Counted from the first letter of the stretch, positions 7,912 to 16,358 are shown. The stretch is 64,000 nt of DNA from CAZHNW01 sp942491575 (GCA_942491575.1 CALOBT010000025.1:3162001-3226000), one strand, 5' to 3'. The notes: a model not told the origin generated them from the sequence alone. Made by a program: numbers and translations.

Positions 7912-8199
7912 ATGAGCACAAGAAGAAAATATGACAAGCAGTTTAAAATTGATGCAGTTAATCTGGTAAAAAGCGGAGAAAAGACCGCTTCAGAAGTCGC
8001 TCGAAATCTTGGCATCCGTCCAGATCTGGTAGCCCGTTGGAAAAAAGAGTTTGAACAAGAAGACAAAAAGGCATTCACTGGTCAGGGGAATCCCAGAGAT
8101 GAAGAAATTGCCCAACTAAAGAAAGCGAATGCTGAACTTAAAATGGAACAGGATATCTTAAAAAAGGCAATGGCCATTTTCTCCCAACCAAAGAAATGA
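7912..8199 (+). CDS. IS3-family transposase OrfA (second type)
   Basis: A 95-residue OrfA with HTH (RKYDKQFKIDAVNLV, then TASEVARNLGIRPDLVARWKK) and a coiled-coil tail ending in DILKKAMAIFSQPKK, typical for the IS3/IS911 side of the family. Reading frame intact, but the partner orfB is broken, so it is non-functional for transposition. Confidence 0.85.
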   Translation: MSTRRKYDKQFKIDAVNLVKSGEKTASEVARNLGIRPDLVARWKKEFEQEDKKAFTGQGNPRDEEIAQLKKANAELKMEQDILKKAMAIFSQPKK

Positions 8200-8804
8200 A
8201 ATACCAGTTCATTAAAGACAATAACATGATTTTTCCGGTACAGAAAATGGCCGAAATATTTCAAATATCTCCGAGTAGCTATTATGCCTGGTTGAAAAGA
8301 AAGCCCGGGATTCATGAGCTGCGAGACCAGGAAATACTGCCTGAGATTAAGCTTATCTTCAAATAAAAACGTGAACAATACGGCAGTCCTCGGGTATATC
8401 GAGAGCTCCATGACACCGAATATGCATGCGGCAGGGATCGTGTTGCCAGCTTGATGCGTGAAAATGGGCTTGTAGCACGCCAGAAAAAGCGTTGTAAGGT
8501 CACAACCGATTCATCCCATGATCTTCCAATATCGCCGAATCTGCTGGATAGAAATTTTACTGTTAACTGCATCAATAGATGCTGGGTTAGCGATATCACC
8601 TACATCGCTACGATGGAAGGCTGGCTTTATCTCATCTTTAAAGATGGAAGAAGTCTACCACAGAAAATATCGAACAAGGGAGGAATCAAGGCAGTCAATA
8701 TTTGAGTATATCGAAATTTTCTATAACAGACAAAGGAGTCATTCTTTTCTTGACTATGTAAGTCCGACAAAGTATGAAGAGCTAAGTTTACTGAAAGTTG
8801 CTTA
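8196..8804 (+). pseudogene. IS3-family transposase OrfB, stop codon and internal deletion
   Basis: The OrfB reads MKYQFIKDNNMIFPVQKMA ... to an in-frame TAA near 8364, continues as KREQYGSPRVYREL and SLMRENGLVARQKKR to WVSDITYIATMEGWLYL (first Asp), then jumps frame near 8640 into the family's C-terminal end (SRQSIFEYIEIFYNRQRSHS). The segment with the second Asp and the catalytic Glu is missing. Confidence 0.85.
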
Positions 8805-8835
8805 ACTGAGTGTCCTAAAAAGTCGGGCAAGCACA

Positions 8836-8877
8836 CTTTCTCTTCGATTTTTCTTTTCGAATATTTTACGAACTTTC
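8836..8877 (-). other. ORF-less hairpin cassette, truncated by IS
   Basis: Forty-two bases next to site d (TTCTCTTCGATTTTTCTTTTCGAA ... ACGAACTTTCATC in pieces) match the cassette-start end of the 135-nt hairpin family, e.g. 22469-22603. The rest was removed by the IS3-type element. Confidence 0.6.
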
Positions 8878-9003
8878 ATCTAACGGCCTTGCATATCAGA
8901 AACTGGCTTTTGTCTGGCTTTTTGCCCTAGCAAAAAGCCAGACAAAAGTCAGTTTGCCGGAGACCAAGGAGCGAAGCGACGCAGCTGATATGTATTCTTA
9001 GAC
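8878..9003 (-). repeat. attC-like site d
   Basis: Cores ATCTAAC (8878-8884) and a mutated CTTAGAC (8997-9003), where the crossover G is C. Long body with CTTTTTGCCCTAGCAAAAAG stem. Confidence 0.82.
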
Positions 9004-9050
9004 GCAGTTGTTATTACAATTATCGTTAATACTGCAAACATCGATTATTA

Positions 9051-9335
9051 TTAAAAATTCATGGGCCATCTACTTGATGAGTGGAGAACTCTTAATATTT
9101 GAATTTCATCATTTTTTACTCTATAGGGGATTATAAATGGAGTTCCTTCAATTATGAGCTCTCTAGTATCTTCAACTCTTCCTGCTCGTCCGAGATATGG
9201 CTGAATTGATAATAGATTCACCTTTTCATAAATAATCTTAGCAATTTTATTTGCGATTGAGGGGCTATCTTCACTTATAAATTCAATTATAGATTCTAAA
9301 TCTTTTAGGGCTAAATTCAGCCATTTAATTTTCAT
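9051..9335 (-). CDS. ParE-type toxin (cassette copy 1)
   Basis: A 94-residue ParE/RelE-family toxin: KIKWLNLALKDLESIIEFISED (first helices), then IYEKVNLLSIQPYLGRAGRVEDTRELIIEGTPFIIPYR, and the ending VKNDEIQILRVLHSSSRWP. The RELIIEGTPFIIPYRV and H.SS..WP motifs are typical of the ParE branch that inhibits gyrase in studied members. It overlaps its antitoxin gene by 4 bp. A second copy that differs at three residues lies at 14455-14739 within a matching cassette. Confidence 0.9.
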   Translation of the reverse strand: MKIKWLNLALKDLESIIEFISEDSPSIANKIAKIIYEKVNLLSIQPYLGRAGRVEDTRELIIEGTPFIIPYRVKNDEIQILRVLHSSSRWPMNF

Positions 9336-9571
9336 TTATACCCGTATTTTTTGAAAAATTGCTTAACTTCTTTATCAGTAACGAAATTTCCCTTTTCTGC
9401 TTCTTTTATGCCCTCTTTAATGGCTTCTATTTGCCAGGATTGTTCATCAATATACTTTTCTATTGCTTCTGCCGCTAAAAATGATTTCGATCTATTCGTA
9501 GCTTTTGCAAGTTTTTCTAATTTTTTAGCCAAACTTGAATCTAATCGAGCAGAAATAGTTGAACTACCCAT
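9332..9571 (-). CDS. RHH antitoxin, ParD type (cassette copy 1)
   Basis: A 79-residue ribbon-helix-helix antitoxin: SSTISARLDSSLAKKLEKLAKATNRSKSFLAAEAIEKYI is the complete RHH domain, followed by an acidic/basic tail that binds the toxin. It starts with ATG after GAGGCAAT. The last residues (YGYK) differ from the second copy (YGV) because one base near the end differs, which changes the overlap with the toxin gene from 4 bp to zero. Confidence 0.9.
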   Translation of the reverse strand: MGSSTISARLDSSLAKKLEKLAKATNRSKSFLAAEAIEKYIDEQSWQIEAIKEGIKEAEKGNFVTDKEVKQFFKKYGYK

Positions 9572-9676
9572 AATATTGCCTCACATGTATTATTTGTATA
9601 CAATGTAATATAATATTACATTAATTTCAACAAAATTTTTATGCCAGTCTGGATGGATGGTATTTCTAACAATTAC

Positions 9677-9785
9677 GTCTAACGCTCCCGGCGTATGCGA
9701 CGTTTTCACCGTAGCGCAGCGAAGGCGAAAATGAGGCGAAGCCCAAGCGACCGAAGGGAGCGACGCGCATTACGACGTGTTAGGT
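9677..9785 (-). repeat. attC-like site e (variant body)
   Basis: Cores GTCTAAC (9677-9683) and GTTAGGT (9779-9785). The body is different from the main type (GCGTATGCGACGTTTTCACC ... GCGACGCGCATTACGACGT) but keeps the outer complementarity. Confidence 0.8.
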
Positions 9786-9857
9786 GCTGTGCATGTCAGC
9801 AACCAGTCTTCTGAAGCCATGGACGGCGAAAGCAGCTAGCGCAAAAAAATATATTTA

Positions 9858-10415
9858 CTAAAAAAATACAAAATATCTTGGAACATTTTTCGTGTATTGC
9901 AAATATGATTCTCCATATTTTGAAAAACAAAATTTTTCTTCTGATAAAATATTAAGATGGTTTATTGAAATATATATAATAGCAAGAAGAATCATGAGCC
10001 ATGATACACATGCAATTCCCATTCCTGTAATTATAATTGATGAAAAAAAATACATTGGATTTCTTGAAACTTTATACACACCTTGGACAACAGGTTCATT
10101 TAGCGGTGTAGCAGCATAGTTAGCCATTGCAATGATATATGGTATTATTCCAAACAAATATATAATTATCCCAACAGTAAACCAGAGAGTTTCAATTTTT
10201 AAAGAGATGGCAAAAGAATATAGCAATGAGGAATAAAAAATTGCTGTAGCAAAATATGCAAAAAACTTATCTTTTCTTGAGTAGGAGGACATATCAGAGC
10301 CACGTTTCATAGCTTTTTTATTCGGTATAAATATTATTGACATAGATAAAATAACAGGAATTATTCCTAACCAAGCATTCAATAAACCTACTTTAAATTC
10401 TGGTATAAAAGACAT
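9858..10415 (-). CDS. Membrane methyltransferase, isoprenylcysteine/phospholipid methyltransferase family
   Basis: A 185-residue integral membrane protein with about four to five helices. The C-terminal half has the ICMT/PEMT pattern: L-N-E-P-V-V-Q-G-V-Y-K-V-S-R-N-P-M-Y near residues 115-132 and EEKFCFSKYGESYLQY near 165-180 (E..L...YG..Y), which bind S-adenosylmethionine in studied relatives. The methyl acceptor is unknown. ATG 10415 was chosen because TGGAGGAA lies 5 nt upstream; a longer start at 10442 lacks this. It fills the cassette between sites e and f and runs in cassette direction. Confidence 0.82.
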   Translation of the reverse strand: MSFIPEFKVGLLNAWLGIIPVILSMSIIFIPNKKAMKRGSDMSSYSRKDKFFAYFATAIFYSSLLYSFAISLKIETLWFTVGIIIYLFGIIPYIIAMANYAATPLNEPVVQGVYKVSRNPMYFFSSIIITGMGIACVSWLMILLAIIYISINHLNILSEEKFCFSKYGESYLQYTKNVPRYFVFF

Positions 10416-10530
10416 ATATTTCCTCCATTTGATAATACACATGAATATATATATTCACTTGTTAATCATAATAAATACTTTTTCTTTGCCGCCACGGAAG
10501 GCGGGTATCATTCATAGTAATTATTATGGC

Positions 10531-10641
10531 GCCTAACGTTCAGCTTATCAGACGTTTCGCCGAGAACCAGGCCATTTTACTTTGAGTAATTCGGCGCAAT
10601 GTGCCGAAGGCCGAGGAGCGGAGCGACGCAGCTGATATTGC
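10531..10641 (-). repeat. attC-like site f (variant body)
   Basis: Cores GCCTAAC (10531-10537) and a mutated CCTATAT (10635-10641). The body has CAGCTTATCAGACGTTTCGCC and GGAGCGGAGCGACGCAGCTG. The damaged right core suggests a dead site. Confidence 0.72.
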
Positions 10642-10759
10642 CGTCCTATATGCAGTTGCCCCGCTCTTCTTCTTTTTAATTTCCGGTCAAAAACAGTCAA
10701 GCGAAACACGATGTTGAGCTTTGACTACTTAATTTTAATTTAAACAATAACTAATTAAT

Positions 10760-11140
10760 TTATCTGCACTGAATACTAGACATTTCTCTTCGTCTAGCAA
10801 ATCTATATTTCATTTCTGGTAACATTTGGTAATTAAGAAATGTAAATTTTGGTATATATAATAATTGTTTCTCAAAAGAGTGGCAAATATCTCCAAGTGG
10901 TTCACCATCATGACTAAAACCAGGGGCTAAGTTAACATAGCCATGATGTTCAACAAGTCTTCTTTTTTCTTGCCTCCAAAGTTCTGATACATAACCACAA
11001 TACTTATAATCAGAAAAGTACACTGAACTATTTGCATTATGAATTTGTAATTTATTCAATGCTGCAATGTCTTCTAATTTTGTAATAGGCAAAACGGTAC
11101 CATGAAGTTTTTTAATTCGATAATTATTTTCATCTATGAG
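10760..11140 (-). pseudogene. Unknown protein, N-terminus removed at IS copy 2
   Basis: The frame is open right up to the IS edge and gives 126 residues beginning LIDENNYRIKKLHGTVLP and ending EMSSIQCR. Internal pieces such as SSVYFSDYKYCGYVSELW and HGYVNLAPGFSHDGEPLG do not match any family I know. There is no ATG before the IS edge, so the start of the gene is lost. Restoring the inverted block does not supply the missing half: the neighbour there would be another IS fragment, so DNA has been deleted at this edge. Confidence 0.6.
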
Positions 11141-11170
11141 TGCACTGCACCCCAGAAACTGTAAACAATT

Positions 11171-11965
11171 TTAACGCATAAATTGTGATTTCTCTAATTC
11201 TTTTCTGTATTCCACAGGCGTTAAATTCTCTATCGATGAATGTGGCCTGATAGAATTATATTTATCAATGAAATTGAAAATCGAACTCGCTGATTCTTCC
11301 TTGCTGTCATAATCTGAAATATTTATCTCCTGGCGTTTAATCGTGCTGTTAAACGATTCTGCATGAGCATTCTCATAGGCATTGCCTACACACATAGATA
11401 TTTTCATCTCTAATGATTTCAGTCTTTTGATATAGGCAACTGAACAATATCTTACATCTGAATCTGTATGATGTATGCAATCCTTCAGGTTAAGCCTACC
11501 CCTGTTTTGTACGGCATTCTCAAGGGCTGCCAGTACAAGCTCGGTGTTATTTTTATCTGAAACCGCTTCTCCTATTATTTCACGATTATGTCTGTCCATC
11601 AAGGTTGCGAGAAAATGATCTTTGCCTCTGACATCATATGCAGTTACATCACCAACAATCAATTGGTTGGTATCAGTTGTTTCAAAATCCTCAACAAGAT
11701 TTTTATATTTTTTGAGACCATGACTAGAGTCAGTTGTTTTTGTTCGGAATTTCTTTTTTTTCCTGCACAAAAGGTTTTTTTCGCGCATTATTCGATTAAC
11801 TTTTTTGTGGTTTATCAGCATTTTACGGTTCAAATAAACTGTAACCGGCCTGTAACCCGACTCAGGAACCAATTCAATATATTTCACAATTTCCTTTGCA
11901 ATCATCATATCGTCTGCATCTTTTTCTACTTTCCTGTAGTAGTAGGTTGAAATGCTTAATCCCAT
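11171..11965 (-). CDS. IS3-family transposase OrfB, copy 2
   Basis: 264 residues with an intact DDE triad in the same positions as copy 1 (GDVTAYD, HHTDSDVRY, AESFNSTIK). Conservative changes such as K/E and V/I spread over the protein show that it is an older lineage than copies 1 and 3, yet it keeps an open frame and may still be active. Confidence 0.92.
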   Translation of the reverse strand: MGLSISTYYYRKVEKDADDMMIAKEIVKYIELVPESGYRPVTVYLNRKMLINHKKVNRIMREKNLLCRKKKKFRTKTTDSSHGLKKYKNLVEDFETTDTNQLIVGDVTAYDVRGKDHFLATLMDRHNREIIGEAVSDKNNTELVLAALENAVQNRGRLNLKDCIHHTDSDVRYCSVAYIKRLKSLEMKISMCVGNAYENAHAESFNSTIKRQEINISDYDSKEESASSIFNFIDKYNSIRPHSSIENLTPVEYRKELEKSQFMR

Positions 11966-11982
11966 AGCTTTACAGCTCTTAA

Positions 11983-12312
11983 CTACTCCGAATTCCGGGG
12001 CGAGATACTCCCTGATGATTTTTCTTTGTTCCTCAGTTGTTTTAGTATTTTTTCCGTTTTTTTTAGAATGTGATTCTCAAGGGCAAGATCACTTACCGTT
12101 TCTTCGAGATCCTTAATGCGCTTTCTAAGTTCAGCGATCTCCTGCTCATCTGTGTCATAGTCTCCCGCAGAGAATAAATCTCTCCATTTGTATAAAGTAG
12201 TACTTGTTATTCCCTCACGCTTAGAAATCTCTGCAGCTGTTGATATTCCCATGAGCAATTCATGTGCTATCTTTTTCTTAAATTCTTGACTGTATCTTTT
12301 TCTTGTTATCAT
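11983..12312 (-). CDS. IS3-family transposase OrfA, copy 2
   Basis: 109 residues, HTH plus coiled coil, nearly the same as copy 1 (changes include V/A in FSVGDYD and several in the coiled coil). Same overlap with the open upstream part of orfB, so also a candidate for -1 frameshifting. Confidence 0.92.
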   Translation of the reverse strand: MITRKRYSQEFKKKIAHELLMGISTAAEISKREGITSTTLYKWRDLFSAGDYDTDEQEIAELRKRIKDLEETVSDLALENHILKKTEKILKQLRNKEKSSGSISPRNSE

Positions 12313-12370
12313 AATGCTATTCTCCTAAAACATGTATTTTTTGTCATTACAGTTTTAGGGGTGCAGACCA

Positions 12371-12418
12371 GATAGTCAAGAGAATGTTTTGAAATTTTTT
12401 AGATCAAAATATTTATGA
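12371..12418 (+). pseudogene. C-terminal end of the split PH-like membrane protein
   Basis: Reading from the IS edge: GAT AGT CAA GAG AAT GTT then eight more codons to TGA gives D-S-Q-E-N-V-L-K-F-F-R-S-K-Y-L-stop. Joined to the fragment at 19388-19816, whose last codon before its IS is also GAT, it makes LEHFND-SQENVLKFF without gap, with GAT as the target duplication. A helix ending in KYL is a normal end for such proteins. The two halves are 7 kb apart because the block between the IS copies is inverted. Confidence 0.8.
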
Positions 12419-12440
12419 TGAGTTATTTTTCTATCACTTC

Positions 12441-12534
12441 ATCTAACATGGCATTACCGCTGCGCTTCGCTTGGCCTGCGGCACATTTTCTTCGCTTCGC
12501 TCAGAAAACGTCGGTAATGCCAGGAACGTTATAT
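12441..12534 (+). repeat. attC-like site g (short body, reversed)
   Basis: Cores ATCTAAC (12441-12447) and GTTATAT (12528-12534). Body GGCATTACCGCTGCGCTTCGC ... is the reverse complement type of site x. It belongs to the split cassette whose gene is now at 19388-19816. Confidence 0.85.
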
Positions 12535-12770
12535 GAAAAGCCACAAGAGTCGGCCGTCCTGGCCTCCGATTCTATTTTTGAATAGATTGAATGTAATTCC
12601 CGATATAAGTCGTGAGATTTTTTATAAGGTTTAAAATTTCAGTTCATCGATAATTTGAAATGAACTAATAAATAAGTTGCGTTTTTGAATTGTTTTGAAA
12701 GAATGCAATACATGAAAGTTACTGACTCGATTTTCCAACCTCCTGTTGAAAAATCGAGAGGTGGCTCTTC
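12535..12770 (+). other. ORF-less cassette, GAGCYAC family, copy in inverted block
   Basis: 236 bp without a gene. Starts ATATGAAAAGCCACAAGAGTCGG, contains GGCCGTCCTGGCC, a hairpin ACTCGATTTTCCAAC / GTTGAAAAATCGAG and ends GTGGCTCTTCATATAAC. Start and end are complementary for 17 bases with one change at position 11. Four related copies in this window. Confidence 0.75.
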
Positions 12771-12896
12771 ATATAACATAGCATAACTGCTGCGTCGCTT
12801 CGCTCCTTGGCCTTCGGCAAACAAACTTCTGTCACGCTTCTTGCAAAGGCAAGAATCGCGCCAGAAGCTTGTTTCAGTTATGTAAGACCGTTAGAT
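12771..12896 (+). repeat. attC-like site h (reversed)
   Basis: Cores ATATAAC (12771-12777) and GTTAGAT (12890-12896). Main body type with CATAACTGCTGCGTCGCTTCGC and AGTTATGTAAGACC. Confidence 0.88.
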
Positions 12897-13031
12897 GAAA
12901 GTTTGCAAAATCTTCGAAAAGGCAAAATTGAAAGCAAAGGCCAAAATATTATTGTAGAAATTTTGGCTGGGTTTTAATAGTTTAGAAACATGAATTAAAG
13001 GCGGTTCCGAAATCAAAGCGGGCAAACCTTC
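12897..13031 (+). other. ORF-less structured cassette (hairpin family)
   Basis: 135 nt between sites h and i. Outer stem GAAAGTTTGC / GCAAACCTTC, inner hairpin GCCAAAATATT..AAATTTTGGC followed by TGGGTTTT. The frame that runs across it on the minus strand passes through the attC bodies and is not a gene. See the family finding. Confidence 0.78.
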
Positions 13032-13158
13032 ATCTAACAATACATAACTGCTGCGCTCGCAAGCTCGCTTGGCCTTCGGCAAACAACCTTCTGTCACGCT
13101 TCTTGCAAAGGCAAGAATCGCGCCAGAAGTTTGTTTCAGTTATGTAAGACCGTTATAT
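13032..13158 (+). repeat. attC-like site i (reversed)
   Basis: Cores ATCTAAC (13032-13038) and GTTATAT (13152-13158). Long main-type body. Confidence 0.88.
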
Positions 13159-13214
13159 GTAATGCCGTTTAAAAATAATGGAATATTTTCGATTTCCGCA
13201 AAAAGGTCTTATAA

Positions 13215-13949
13215 ATGAATTTCAGGAATATATTAGTAACTGTAATCTGTATGGTATCTATTCAATTGTCTGCAAGTTCTCATAATCAGTGGGGCTTGGG
13301 GTACCTGTATCCAAATAATAAAAAATTTCTTGCACATAATATACATATACCTACTAGAAGATTATCGTTATATAAAAAGCCTAGTGAAGCATCATCATTA
13401 TATATCATTCAAAATCATAAAGATTATTTCGATACATATCTTTTTGATGATGTGAAAAAAACTAAAAATCCTATTGATTTAACTAAAGGTGATTTTATCG
13501 AAATTAGCTACGGTGGCTATTGTCTAAAATATTTTGAAATCAAGAAAGGTTACGTAAAGATTTTAGTAAATAATTCTACTGATGGATATTGGATATCTTT
13601 GAAAAAATTATTTAAAGACAATTATTCATATAAAAGTTGGATTAGTGAAGTCATAAATACAAAAAGAACATATTTTTCCATTGTATCACAAGGAATTAAT
13701 TTGAGAATGGAACCAACTATTAAATCTAAAATTATTACCTTAGTCAGAGGTATGAATTTTGCTGTTGTCCCAACTGGTAGAAAAAAAGGATTATGGCTGG
13801 AAGTAAAGGTTCAAAAATATAAAAAAGGTGTAACGGTAAATTGTGTTTTTCCTGAAATAGATAAACCTGTTAAAACATATAAAGGTTGGCTAAAAGCATT
13901 TGATGATGACTTATATCCAAATATTTGGTTTGAACCTCGTGGGTGTTAA
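13215..13949 (+). CDS. Secreted SH3-domain protein
   Basis: A 244-residue protein with a signal peptide (MNFRNILVTVICMVSIQLSASS) and thus exported to the periplasm or surface. A bacterial SH3 (SH3b) domain lies near residues 150-200: SQGINLRMEPTIKSKIITLV and GLWLEVKV are its typical strands. The first half (residues 35-140) has no family that I recognise, with AHNIHIPTRRLSLYKKP possibly a second, weaker SH3-like repeat. It fills a cassette between sites i and j, in cassette direction, after AAAAAGG. The AT-rich codon use is unlike the chromosomal part. Confidence 0.75.
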   Translation: MNFRNILVTVICMVSIQLSASSHNQWGLGYLYPNNKKFLAHNIHIPTRRLSLYKKPSEASSLYIIQNHKDYFDTYLFDDVKKTKNPIDLTKGDFIEISYGGYCLKYFEIKKGYVKILVNNSTDGYWISLKKLFKDNYSYKSWISEVINTKRTYFSIVSQGINLRMEPTIKSKIITLVRGMNFAVVPTGRKKGLWLEVKVQKYKKGVTVNCVFPEIDKPVKTYKGWLKAFDDDLYPNIWFEPRGC

Positions 13950-13986
13950 TCTATGAAAATAATAACTGTAGGTTAAACGGCACTAC

Positions 13987-14112
13987 ATATAACAATACAT
14001 ATCAGCTTCGTCGCTGCGCTCCTTGGCCTCCGGCAAACTGACTTTTGTCACGCTTTTTGCTAAGGCAAAAATCGCGCCAAAAGCCAGTTTCTGATATGTA
14101 AGGCCGTTAGAC
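13987..14112 (+). repeat. attC-like site j (reversed)
   Basis: Cores ATATAAC (13987-13993) and GTTAGAC (14106-14112). Main body type (CATATCAGCTTCGTCGCTGCGC ... CTGATATGTAAGG). Confidence 0.9.
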
Positions 14113-14217
14113 GCAATTGTTAAAAATGCCATTCATCCAGATTGGCATAAAAATTTTGTTGAAATTATTGTAATATTATATTACATTGTATACAAATAAT
14201 ACATGTGAGGCAATATT

Positions 14218-14454
14218 ATGGGTAGCTCAACTATTTCTGCTCGATTAGATTCAAGTTTGGCTAAAAAATTAGAAAAACTTGCAAAAGCTACGAATAGATC
14301 GAAATCATTTTTAGCAGCAGAAGCAATAGAAAAGTATATTGATGAACAATCTTGGCAAATAGAAGCCATTAAAGAGGGCATAAAGGAAGCAGAAAAGGGA
14401 AATTTTGCTACTGATAAAGAAGTTAAGCAATTTTTCAAAAAATATGGGGTATAA
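14218..14454 (+). CDS. RHH antitoxin, ParD type (cassette copy 2)
   Basis: 78 residues, identical to the copy at 9332-9571 except V/A near residue 63 and the last two to three residues. The surrounding non-coding DNA is also shared (for example GGCATAAAAATTTTGTTGAAA upstream in pieces), so the entire cassette was duplicated. Because it lies in the inverted block it is now on the opposite strand to its twin. Confidence 0.9.
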   Translation: MGSSTISARLDSSLAKKLEKLAKATNRSKSFLAAEAIEKYIDEQSWQIEAIKEGIKEAEKGNFATDKEVKQFFKKYGV

Positions 14455-14739
14455 ATGAAAATTAGATGGCTGAATTTAGCCCTAAAAGATTTAGAATCTA
14501 TAATTGAATTTATAAGTGAAGATAGCCCCTCAATCGCAAATAAAATTGCTAAGATTATTTATGAAAAGGTGAATCTATTATCAATTCAGCCATATCTCGG
14601 ACGAGCAGGAAGAGTTGAAGATACTAGAGAGCTCATAATTGAAGGAACTCCATTTATAATCCCCTATAGAGTAAAAAATGATGAAATTCAAATATTAAGA
14701 GTTTTTCACTCATCAAGAAGATGGCCCATGAATTTTTAA
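14455..14739 (+). CDS. ParE-type toxin (cassette copy 2)
   Basis: 94 residues, three changes from the copy at 9051-9335 (K/R near the start, L/F and S/R near the end: VFHSSRRWP). It starts directly after the antitoxin stop. Both copies are intact, so each antitoxin should neutralise either toxin. Confidence 0.9.
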   Translation: MKIRWLNLALKDLESIIEFISEDSPSIANKIAKIIYEKVNLLSIQPYLGRAGRVEDTRELIIEGTPFIIPYRVKNDEIQILRVFHSSRRWPMNF

Positions 14740-14786
14740 TAAAGATCTATGTTTGCAGTATTAGCGATAATTGAAATAACAACTGC

Positions 14787-14912
14787 GTCTAACAATACAT
14801 ATCAGCTGCGTCGCTCCGCTCCTTGGCCTCCGGCAAACTGACTTTTGTCACGCTTTTTGCTAGGGCAAAAATCGCGCCAAAAGCCAGCTTCTGATATGTA
14901 AGGCCGTTAGAT
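14787..14912 (+). repeat. attC-like site k (reversed)
   Basis: Cores GTCTAAC (14787-14793) and GTTAGAT (14906-14912). Main body type. Confidence 0.9.
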
Positions 14913-14955
14913 GAAATAATGCAAGATTTAAAATAAAATGAAATAGGAAAACAAT

Positions 14956-15498
14956 ATGTTCTCAATAATTGGCAATTTTTTTAAAGTTAGAAAGATTAAA
15001 AAATTACTTAACGCTGAAATATCGGAAAATATCGATGCTGAAACCATAAAACTTTTAGAAAAGTCTCTGAATGATTGTAATGCTATTCTGAAGGAACGTA
15101 ATAATGATACAAAATTACTATTACTGAAATCAGAAATATTACTACACTTGAATAGATTAGATGAGTCTTCGCAATATGTGCATTTGTTGTTACAAAAAGA
15201 TCCAAATAATATTGAAATCTTATTATTGCTTTCTGATATTCATATTAAAAAAATGGATTTAGATAACAGTCTAAAATATTTATATGAGGCCTTAGGGATT
15301 CTGAAAGACAATGAAGAACATTTGTTATATCCAGCAGTAATTGGTCGTTTATTAGAAATAAGTGAATTAAATAATGATAAAGAGAAAATGATAGAATATC
15401 TAAGAATAATTACTTCTGGAGATACACAATATTATTGGCAAAGAGAATATAGAGAAGAAATGCGAGAAAAACTTATTAAGTTAGAAAACAACTTGTAG
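14956..15498 (+). CDS. TPR-type hypothetical protein
   Basis: A 180-residue, mostly helical protein. Two tetratricopeptide-like repeats are readable near residues 55-120 (KLLLLKSEILLHLNRLDES, then EILLLLSDIHIKKMDLDNS), with A/L/G positions as in TPR. No signal peptide, so cytoplasmic. TPR proteins bind partner proteins; no partner is evident. It fills the cassette between sites k and l in cassette direction, behind AGGAAAA. Confidence 0.7.
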   Translation: MFSIIGNFFKVRKIKKLLNAEISENIDAETIKLLEKSLNDCNAILKERNNDTKLLLLKSEILLHLNRLDESSQYVHLLLQKDPNNIEILLLLSDIHIKKMDLDNSLKYLYEALGILKDNEEHLLYPAVIGRLLEISELNNDKEKMIEYLRIITSGDTQYYWQREYREEMREKLIKLENNL

Positions 15499-15514
15499 TA
15501 AGATGCATTACTTC

Positions 15515-15641
15515 ATCTAACAATGCATATCAGCTGCGCTCGCGCACTCGCTTGGCCTTCGGCAAACTGACTTTTGTCACGCTTTTTGCTAGGGCAAAAA
15601 TCGCGCCAAAAGCCAGCTTCTGATATGCAAGGCCGTTAGAC
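15515..15641 (+). repeat. attC-like site l (reversed)
   Basis: Cores ATCTAAC (15515-15521) and GTTAGAC (15635-15641). Main body type. Confidence 0.9.
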
Positions 15642-15664
15642 GAAAATTTACAAATAAAAATTCT

Positions 15665-16216
15665 ATGATTATTAAAATACTTTTGCTACTAAACTTTATT
15701 TTTATCCCCTCATTTCTTTTTGCAAATGCAGGGACACCATTAGTCTATGCTCATTTATTATATTTATTCCCAATGAATTTAATCATTGCTTTTATCGAAC
15801 TATCTTACATGAATAAAAAATATAATGTGCTCGAGCCAGGACAGTTAAAAGCTAATTCATTTTTTCTTATTATTTCTGATGGAAAACCATTGCTTCCAAT
15901 TATACTAATTATTGTAGCAAATTATTTAAGTGCGGTTGTCGGATTTATTGTACATTATTTTATATTAAAGTACTCAAGTTTAAAATGGGACCCGCTGGGG
16001 TATGCAGGTACAGATGAGAATATTATAAAAATTGTTTTTCTTTCAGGATCATTCATTTTGTCTGTATTAATTGAATATCCATTTATTTATAAAATCGTAA
16101 GAAAAAAAGTATCTAAAGTTGATTGCTTTAAGCTAGATTTAAAAGTGCATTTGCTTAGTTATTCCATATTAGGTTTACAATATTTTATTCTATGTAACCC
16201 AAATATTTTTAATTGA
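15665..16216 (+). CDS. Integral membrane protein, unknown
   Basis: 183 residues with about five hydrophobic segments (near 2-20, 28-48, 68-95, 118-140, 160-180). The first may be a signal peptide (FIPSFLFANA). Between the second and third segments is KYNVLEPGQLKANSFF, unusual but not diagnostic. I do not recognise the family. It fills the cassette between sites l and m; start and end of this cassette are complementary over 22 bases with one mismatch. Confidence 0.65.
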   Translation: MIIKILLLLNFIFIPSFLFANAGTPLVYAHLLYLFPMNLIIAFIELSYMNKKYNVLEPGQLKANSFFLIISDGKPLLPIILIIVANYLSAVVGFIVHYFILKYSSLKWDPLGYAGTDENIIKIVFLSGSFILSVLIEYPFIYKIVRKKVSKVDCFKLDLKVHLLSYSILGLQYFILCNPNIFN

Positions 16217-16231
16217 TATTTGTAAATCTTC

Positions 16232-16358
16232 GTCTAACAATACATATCAGCTGCGTCGCTGTGCTCCTTGGCCTCCGGCAAACTGACTTTTGTCACGCTT
16301 TTTGCTTAGGGCAAAAATCGCGCCAAAAGCCAGCTTCTGATATGTAAGGCCGTTAGAT
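16232..16358 (+). repeat. attC-like site m (reversed)
   Basis: Cores GTCTAAC (16232-16238) and GTTAGAT (16352-16358). Main body type. Confidence 0.9.

Larger units (their letters stand above)
7841..8835 (+). mobile_element. Decayed IS3-family element (second type)
   Basis: Imperfect terminal inverted repeats: left TGTGGCCTTGCCTGA with GGACACTCAGTTAAGC, right end complement TGTGCTTGCCCGA with the same GGACACTCAGTTAAGC. Inside are an intact orfA and a broken orfB. The element is about 250-300 bp shorter than usual because the centre of orfB is missing. No matching target duplication is seen at the edges. It cut an IS110 gene on the left and an ORF-less hairpin cassette on the right. Confidence 0.82.
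11141..12370 (-). mobile_element. IS3-family insertion sequence, copy 2 (diverged)
   Basis: Same ends as copy 1 (TG..CTGCACCCC at both sides), 1230 bp. Flanks are GAG (11138-11140) and GAT (12371-12373), so there is no target duplication. Proteins differ from copies 1 and 3 at about 16 positions in OrfB and several in OrfA. It forms the left border of the inverted block 12371-18157. Confidence 0.92.

Noticed and set aside
11141..12370. Inversion between IS copies 1 and 3 rather than 2 and 3
   Set aside because: Copy 1 has an intact target duplication and a NUDIX gene that rejoins exactly; sites a-f left of copy 2 keep the outer orientation.
12639..13097. Frames across the ORF-less cassettes (12639-12824, 12891-13097, 16247-16558, 16530-16868, 21586-21882, 22882-23085)
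   Set aside because: They run through attC bodies and share their sequence only because the repeats do; no ribosome-binding sites, frame shifts between copies.
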